From contig NZ_VJZS01000026.1 in the NCBI RefSeq assembly GCF_007097385.1, forward strand, positions 1-55,539: 55,539 nucleotides of DNA. The letters are read 5' to 3'. Below are positions 52,223 to 55,539 of the stretch, in pieces (positions within the stretch are counted from its first letter, which is position 1; each line of letters begins with the position of its first letter). Source of the stretch: Flavobacterium sp. ZT3R18. Its GTDB lineage: Bacteria > Bacteroidota > Bacteroidia > Flavobacteriales > Flavobacteriaceae. A program made the translations under genes and the position numbers. The notes beneath the pieces were generated by a model that did not search any database, had not been told where the DNA came from, and was given only the letters and a program-made list of their open reading frames with translations.

Positions 52223-53268
52223 TAATGCGAATCAAGGGTTAAAATATTAAGTTTATAAAGGCAGCTGCTATCTTACCAAATAGATGCACTAATAATCCTT
52301 TTGTGGATCTAACTTTGCAAGCTCTTTGAATATTTGTTTTTTCAATCAACCAATTAAAAAAGGATTCAATAGGCTGTCTAACTCTTGATACTGCTGTTGA
52401 ATACAAGTCATTTGAAGCTTTATCTCTATTTCTAATTTCTTGACATTCTCCTTTAACAGCCTTAACGGGTGTCATCATTATTGAGTTGTTTTCTTTTTCA
52501 AGGTCAGAAAAAAAGTCTTGATGATGATAGATTTTATCCCCAAAAAAGCATCTATTTTCTTTGTTTGTCCAAGCTTCTTTAAAAACGGTCAAATCATTTA
52601 CAGAAGCTGGGGTAATTAATACTTCCTCAGGAAAAGAGATTGTCTTTTCTCTTCTAAAAGCTAATGCATGAAGTTTAACTCCATAGTAATACATGCTTTT
52701 TGTAGAACAATATCCTTTATCTGTAATGTCTTTGGCAACTTTTCCAGAACGCTTTCCGGAACAAGTAATAATCGGCATCGAGTCCAACAAGCTTTGATCT
52801 AAAAAACAATCGTCAGGGCAATACTCAGTAATCAAGCTAGTTACCAATTTCCTGAAAGTTTCTGACAAGCGGTTCAAGCGATTAGAAAACGCAACATAAG
52901 AGCCGAGTTTTGGAAACCACGAATGCAAATATTCGCTAGCGAATCGGTGGATTTGCTTTACGGTAATTCGCTGTTCCTCTTCTAATGCAAATAAGTAAAT
53001 TGTCATAATTTCTTGATCTGTTAAATCTTGCTTGTCATTATTGCTGAATCGCTGACATGTATATTTTAAATCTTTTTCAAATTGTTCACAAATTGTTGAA
53101 TAAATTTGTACTAATTTTACGGCTTTAGTCTGGATAATCATATGTTTAAAAGTGCTTCGAATACACCTTAAATGTACTGATTTCCAGACTTTAAAACAAA
53201 TTATTTGAAAGATATTTCTTTCTATTTATCATGTTAACAACTGCTTTTTCAACTCTTGATTCGCATTA
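52223..53268 (-). mobile_element. IS982-family insertion sequence
   Basis: This element of about 1,046 bp carries one transposase gene. Terminal inverted repeats TAATGCGAATCAAGGGTT (left, from 52223) and TAATGCGAATCAAGAGTT (right, read inward from 53268) differ at one base. The right end lies inside the frame of a dead transposase on the same strand, ending it. No matching target duplication could be confirmed. Confidence 0.88.
52239..53141 (-). CDS. IS982-family transposase
   Basis: This 300-residue DDE transposase shows the family features 'DLTDQEIMTIYLFALEEEQR', 'FLDQSLLDSMPIITCSG', 'FFGDKIYHHQDFF' and 'RVRQPIESFFNWLIEKT', which hold the likely catalytic acids. The frame is complete and the element has both ends, so it may be active. 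Confidence 0.92.
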   Translation of the reverse strand: MIIQTKAVKLVQIYSTICEQFEKDLKYTCQRFSNNDKQDLTDQEIMTIYLFALEEEQRITVKQIHRFASEYLHSWFPKLGSYVAFSNRLNRLSETFRKLVTSLITEYCPDDCFLDQSLLDSMPIITCSGKRSGKVAKDITDKGYCSTKSMYYYGVKLHALAFRREKTISFPEEVLITPASVNDLTVFKEAWTNKENRCFFGDKIYHHQDFFSDLEKENNSIMMTPVKAVKGECQEIRNRDKASNDLYSTAVSRVRQPIESFFNWLIEKTNIQRACKVRSTKGLLVHLFGKIAAAFINLIF

Positions 53269-53751
53269 GTAATCTAAAAGTAATGTTCCAGACGATTCCA
53301 GTTCTTCTCTTGGAGGTATTTGAAACTCATTCAGATGAAAAGCCGTATTGAGAATTGGGTCTATCGCTGCGAAACCAGCAACCTCTAAGCCCCATTTAGC
53401 TTTACCAGCAACCCCTGACCAATAATAACCAACCCTATGTGTTTTCTTTCCAGACTTGGAGAGATAGGACGGGTCAAAACCAATAATTATGTTGCTCAAA
53501 GTCTGAACAGCTAAACTTTTGTTTAACTCAAAAAAATCAAATTTTTATTCAAATTGATTTCGATAGGTGCTTTCTGAATATTCACCGAACCTTTCCAGTT
53601 GAAGAAAATTAATTCTACCTTTTATGCTCAAAAAGGAAATCAAGATATTTTCAATGAATTTTTTCCTTGATTTATTTAGAGATTTAAAATACTCCTTCTC
53701 TAATGTATTGACAATGATAAGCTTAATAATACATCTTGCCTGTGGATTCAA
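53266..53751 (-). pseudogene. Broken IS4-type transposase
   Basis: The minus strand encodes an N-terminal part ('KGRINFLQLERFGEYSEST', 53751-53548), a TAA stop (53545-53547), and then, in the same frame, 'KFDFFELNKSLAVQ', 'NIIIGFDPSYLSKSGKKTH' and 'WGLEVAGFAAIDPIL' with the first catalytic Asp. The rest is cut off at 53266 by the IS982 end. The in-frame stop and the truncation show it is dead. It resembles Bacteroidota IS4-like transposases by motif recall. Confidence 0.78.
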
Positions 53752-54035
53752 AATTATATAATAATCTTATAATTCACAATAATTCACGGGTTTAGCCTAT
53801 TTTTTTTTGGCGTTTATTTTACTGATTTTTAACTGCTTAAATCATTTTCTGCGGAAGTATTGTATGCAACACACTAAAATTTTAATATATTTGCATAGAG
53901 TTTTTAAGAAACTTCCTCAGAGTTACCCTATTGGTTACCCTGTTCTTAAATATAATGCAAGAAGCCCCGTATTTACTGGGATTATTATAAAGGCATCGGA
54001 GCCTCTTTCTCCGCCAGTAGAAATACAAATGGTAT
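53752..54035. other. Intergenic region with a tRNA-tail-like sequence
   Basis: No gene is supported. AAAGGC-ATCGGA-GCCT followed by CTTTCTCCGCCA (about 53987-54016) resembles the 3' end of a tRNA-Ser, including a CCA end, and is followed by a terminator, as expected after a tRNA gene. The T-loop lacks TTCGA, so this is only suggestive. It could be the attachment core of the integrase nearby. Confidence 0.3.
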
Positions 54036-54076
54036 CAAAACCCCGTAAATCTTATGATTTACGGGGTTTTTGCTTT
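54033..54076 (+). terminator. Strong terminator hairpin
   Basis: AAAACCCCGTAAATC pairs with GATTTACGGGGTTTT across a TTAT loop (about 54038-54072), with a T tail. It insulates the integrase gene from upstream transcription. Confidence 0.88.
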
Positions 54077-54286
54077 TACGTATTATTCAAATTACTCATC
54101 TAATCTCATTCTTAACGAGATAAAATCGAGACCCTACTATAATTCTAAGATCAGGGTCTCGCTAAATCAATTTAAAATTTTCAAACAACCTGTTCAATGG
54201 ATAGTTTAACACTTGTCCACTATTTAAACATCTTGTTTGATATTCTTTAGAAGTCTAAATTGAATAATAATTAAAAGGTTACCACT
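54077..54286. other. Leader of the integrase gene
   Basis: These 210 bp hold an imperfect inverted pair, CGAGACCCT (about 54130) and AGGGTCTCG (about 54155), separated by about 17 bases. It may be a hairpin or a recombinase arm site. No gene is supported. Confidence 0.45.
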
Positions 54287-55539
54287 ATGAAAACTAAAAT
54301 CACATTGCACTTTTATGCGAAGAGCACAAAAGCTAATGCAGCAGGTCTACTTCCTATCTATGTAAGATTAACTGTTGATGGAAATCGAATGGAGTTCAGT
54401 ACCAAAAAATTTATAGATTCCACTAAATGGTCACCTGAGATGTCAAAAATGAAAGGCAATACAGAGAATGCTCGTTCACTAAATGAATACCTTGATTTAA
54501 TGAAATCGAAAATATTCGATATCCAAATGGAATTAATACACCGCAACGAACTCCTCACAATTGAAGTTTTTAAAAATAGACTTCTCGGGATCCAAGAACA
54601 CCAACATATGCTCATCCCTATTTTCGAAGAACATAACCGGAAAGTAGAAGAACTTTTGGGGCTCGAATACGCACCTGGAACATTAGAGCGATACAAAACC
54701 TCACTCAAGCACACCAAAAACTTCCTGCAGTGGAAATACAACATATCCGATATCGAAATCAATAAAATAGATCATTCTTTCATAACAGAATATGAATTCT
54801 ATCTGAGAAGCATCCGAAAATGTGCCAATAACACAGCAGTCAAATACATTAAGAACTTCAAGAAAATAATCAAAATCTGTATTTCAAATGGATGGTTAGA
54901 TAAAGATCCATTTGCAAACTATAAATCAAAAATTCGTGAAGTCGAAAGAGATTATCTAACGCAAGAAGAAGTTCAAGATATCTATTCTAAAGTATTTGCA
55001 ACTGAAAGATTAAACCTGGTAAAAGATATTTTCGTTTTCAGCTGCTTTACAGGTTTGGCTTACATCGATGTTAAAAACTTAACCGTATCAAATATCAGCA
55101 TGGGTATTGATGGTGGCAAATGGATATTCACCCATCGCCAGAAAACAGAAACCGCTTCTCGCATTCCCCTCCTCCCTATTCCGGAAGAATTAATTCAGAA
55201 ATATGCCAATCACCCACAATGCATAAATGAAGATAAACTGTTACCCGTTTTAAGCAACCAAAAAATGAACAGCTATCTAAAAGAAATAGCAGATGTTTGC
55301 GGCATTAAAAAAGATTTAACCTTCCACATTGCCAGACATACTTTTGCAACCACTGTGACACTTACAAATGGTGTTCCCATAGAAAGCGTGAGCAAAATGC
55401 TAGGACATAAAAATATAAGAACCACACAACACTATGCTAAAATATTGGATAAAAAAGTGAGTGAGGATATGATAATTTTAAGAAACAAATTCAATCTCGC
55501 AAAAAATCCCACAAATGAATTAGTGAAAGTAAATTCCAA
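54287..55539 (+). CDS. Tyrosine recombinase / integrase, cut by the window edge
   Basis: 417 residues are visible and the frame is still open at the right edge. The N-terminal arm-binding and SAM-like core-binding domains ('TLHFYAKSTKANAAGLLPIY', 'NFLQWKYNISDIEINKID') precede the catalytic domain. Box II 'HIARHTFATTV' gives His 347 and Arg 350; His 374 is in 'MLGHKNIRTT', and the nucleophile Tyr 383 in 'QHYAKIL'. In box I ('FTGLAYIDVKNL'), Ala stands where the first catalytic Arg is usual, as in Bacteroides CTn-type integrases such as IntDOT. It probably belongs to an element extending to the right. Confidence 0.93.
   Translation, partial: MKTKITLHFYAKSTKANAAGLLPIYVRLTVDGNRMEFSTKKFIDSTKWSPEMSKMKGNTENARSLNEYLDLMKSKIFDIQMELIHRNELLTIEVFKNRLLGIQEHQHMLIPIFEEHNRKVEELLGLEYAPGTLERYKTSLKHTKNFLQWKYNISDIEINKIDHSFITEYEFYLRSIRKCANNTAVKYIKNFKKIIKICISNGWLDKDPFANYKSKIREVERDYLTQEEVQDIYSKVFATERLNLVKDIFVFSCFTGLAYIDVKNLTVSNISMGIDGGKWIFTHRQKTETASRIPLLPIPEELIQKYANHPQCINEDKLLPVLSNQKMNSYLKEIADVCGIKKDLTFHIARHTFATTVTLTNGVPIESVSKMLGHKNIRTTQHYAKILDKKVSEDMIILRNKFNLAKNPTNELVKVNS

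Noticed and set aside
53807..54103. A 98-residue frame before the integrase
   Set aside because: It spans the tRNA-like tail and the terminator hairpin and has no codon bias or recognisable motif.

Overview
The window looks like a low-GC member of the Bacteroidota, most probably a flavobacterium. Supporting signs are type IX secretion and gliding-type surface genes (PorP/SprF, a 2,707-residue adhesin with a type B sorting domain), several candidate promoters of the TTG ... TAnnTTTG type, few Shine-Dalgarno motifs, and Bacteroidota-type mobilisation genes, integrase and insertion sequences. Nearly the whole window is accessory DNA: a patchwork of mobile-element pieces and cargo modules.

Layout. 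(1) 1-5,111: mobilisation module with a candidate oriT (hairpins at 1,292-1,379), a MobC-like relaxosome protein, a MOBP-type relaxase and a VirD4/TraG-like coupling protein. (2) 5,129-17,052, minus strand: a type I restriction-modification operon (hsdM, hsdS, then hsdR) with four passenger genes between hsdS and hsdR: an unknown 316-residue protein, a small membrane protein, an OLD-like AAA ATPase and an AlbA_2/ATPase protein with an 11-bp tandem repeat inside its coding sequence. A WYL regulator closes the operon. (3) 17,439-26,607, minus strand: giant T9SS adhesin followed by porP/sprF. (4) 27,067-33,000: eroded conjugative-element remains: an excisionase-like HTH protein, C-terminal stubs of an S24/LexA-like regulator and of an AlkB dioxygenase meeting at a deletion scar, DUF1810, ssb behind a folded leader, a DUF932 gene, an intact IS3 element and a PRTRC-E-like pseudogene. 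(5) 33,076-37,526: a membrane protein of unknown role, then a di-haem cytochrome c peroxidase lipoprotein overlapping a TonB-dependent receptor. (6) 37,963-47,619: two-component system, PepSY-like protein, beta-propeller protein, TolC/adaptor/RND tripartite efflux and a PAP2 phosphatase, flanked on both sides by tRNA-tail-like sequences with terminators. (7) 48,124-52,141: IS3 fragment, a chimeric WG-repeat/membrane protein, then a chromate module: a ChrB-type sensor domain fused to an AraC domain, ChrA, and an exported superoxide dismutase. (8) 52,223-55,539: IS982 next to a dead IS4-like transposase, then a tyrosine recombinase that runs off the right edge.

How the parts fit. The mobilisation genes could let a helper element transfer the region. 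The restriction operon with its passengers reads as one co-transcribed defence island, and the 11-bp repeat gives it a plausible phase-variable component. The efflux and chromate modules are stress-resistance cargo. The strongest leads for something undescribed are the 316-residue/membrane protein pair, the slippery 11-bp repeat tract, the ChrB-AraC fusion with an exported SOD, the folded leader upstream of ssb, and the recurring CTATATAC motif around 32.9-37.7 kb. All assignments come from reading the sequence and from remembered family motifs; no database search was run.
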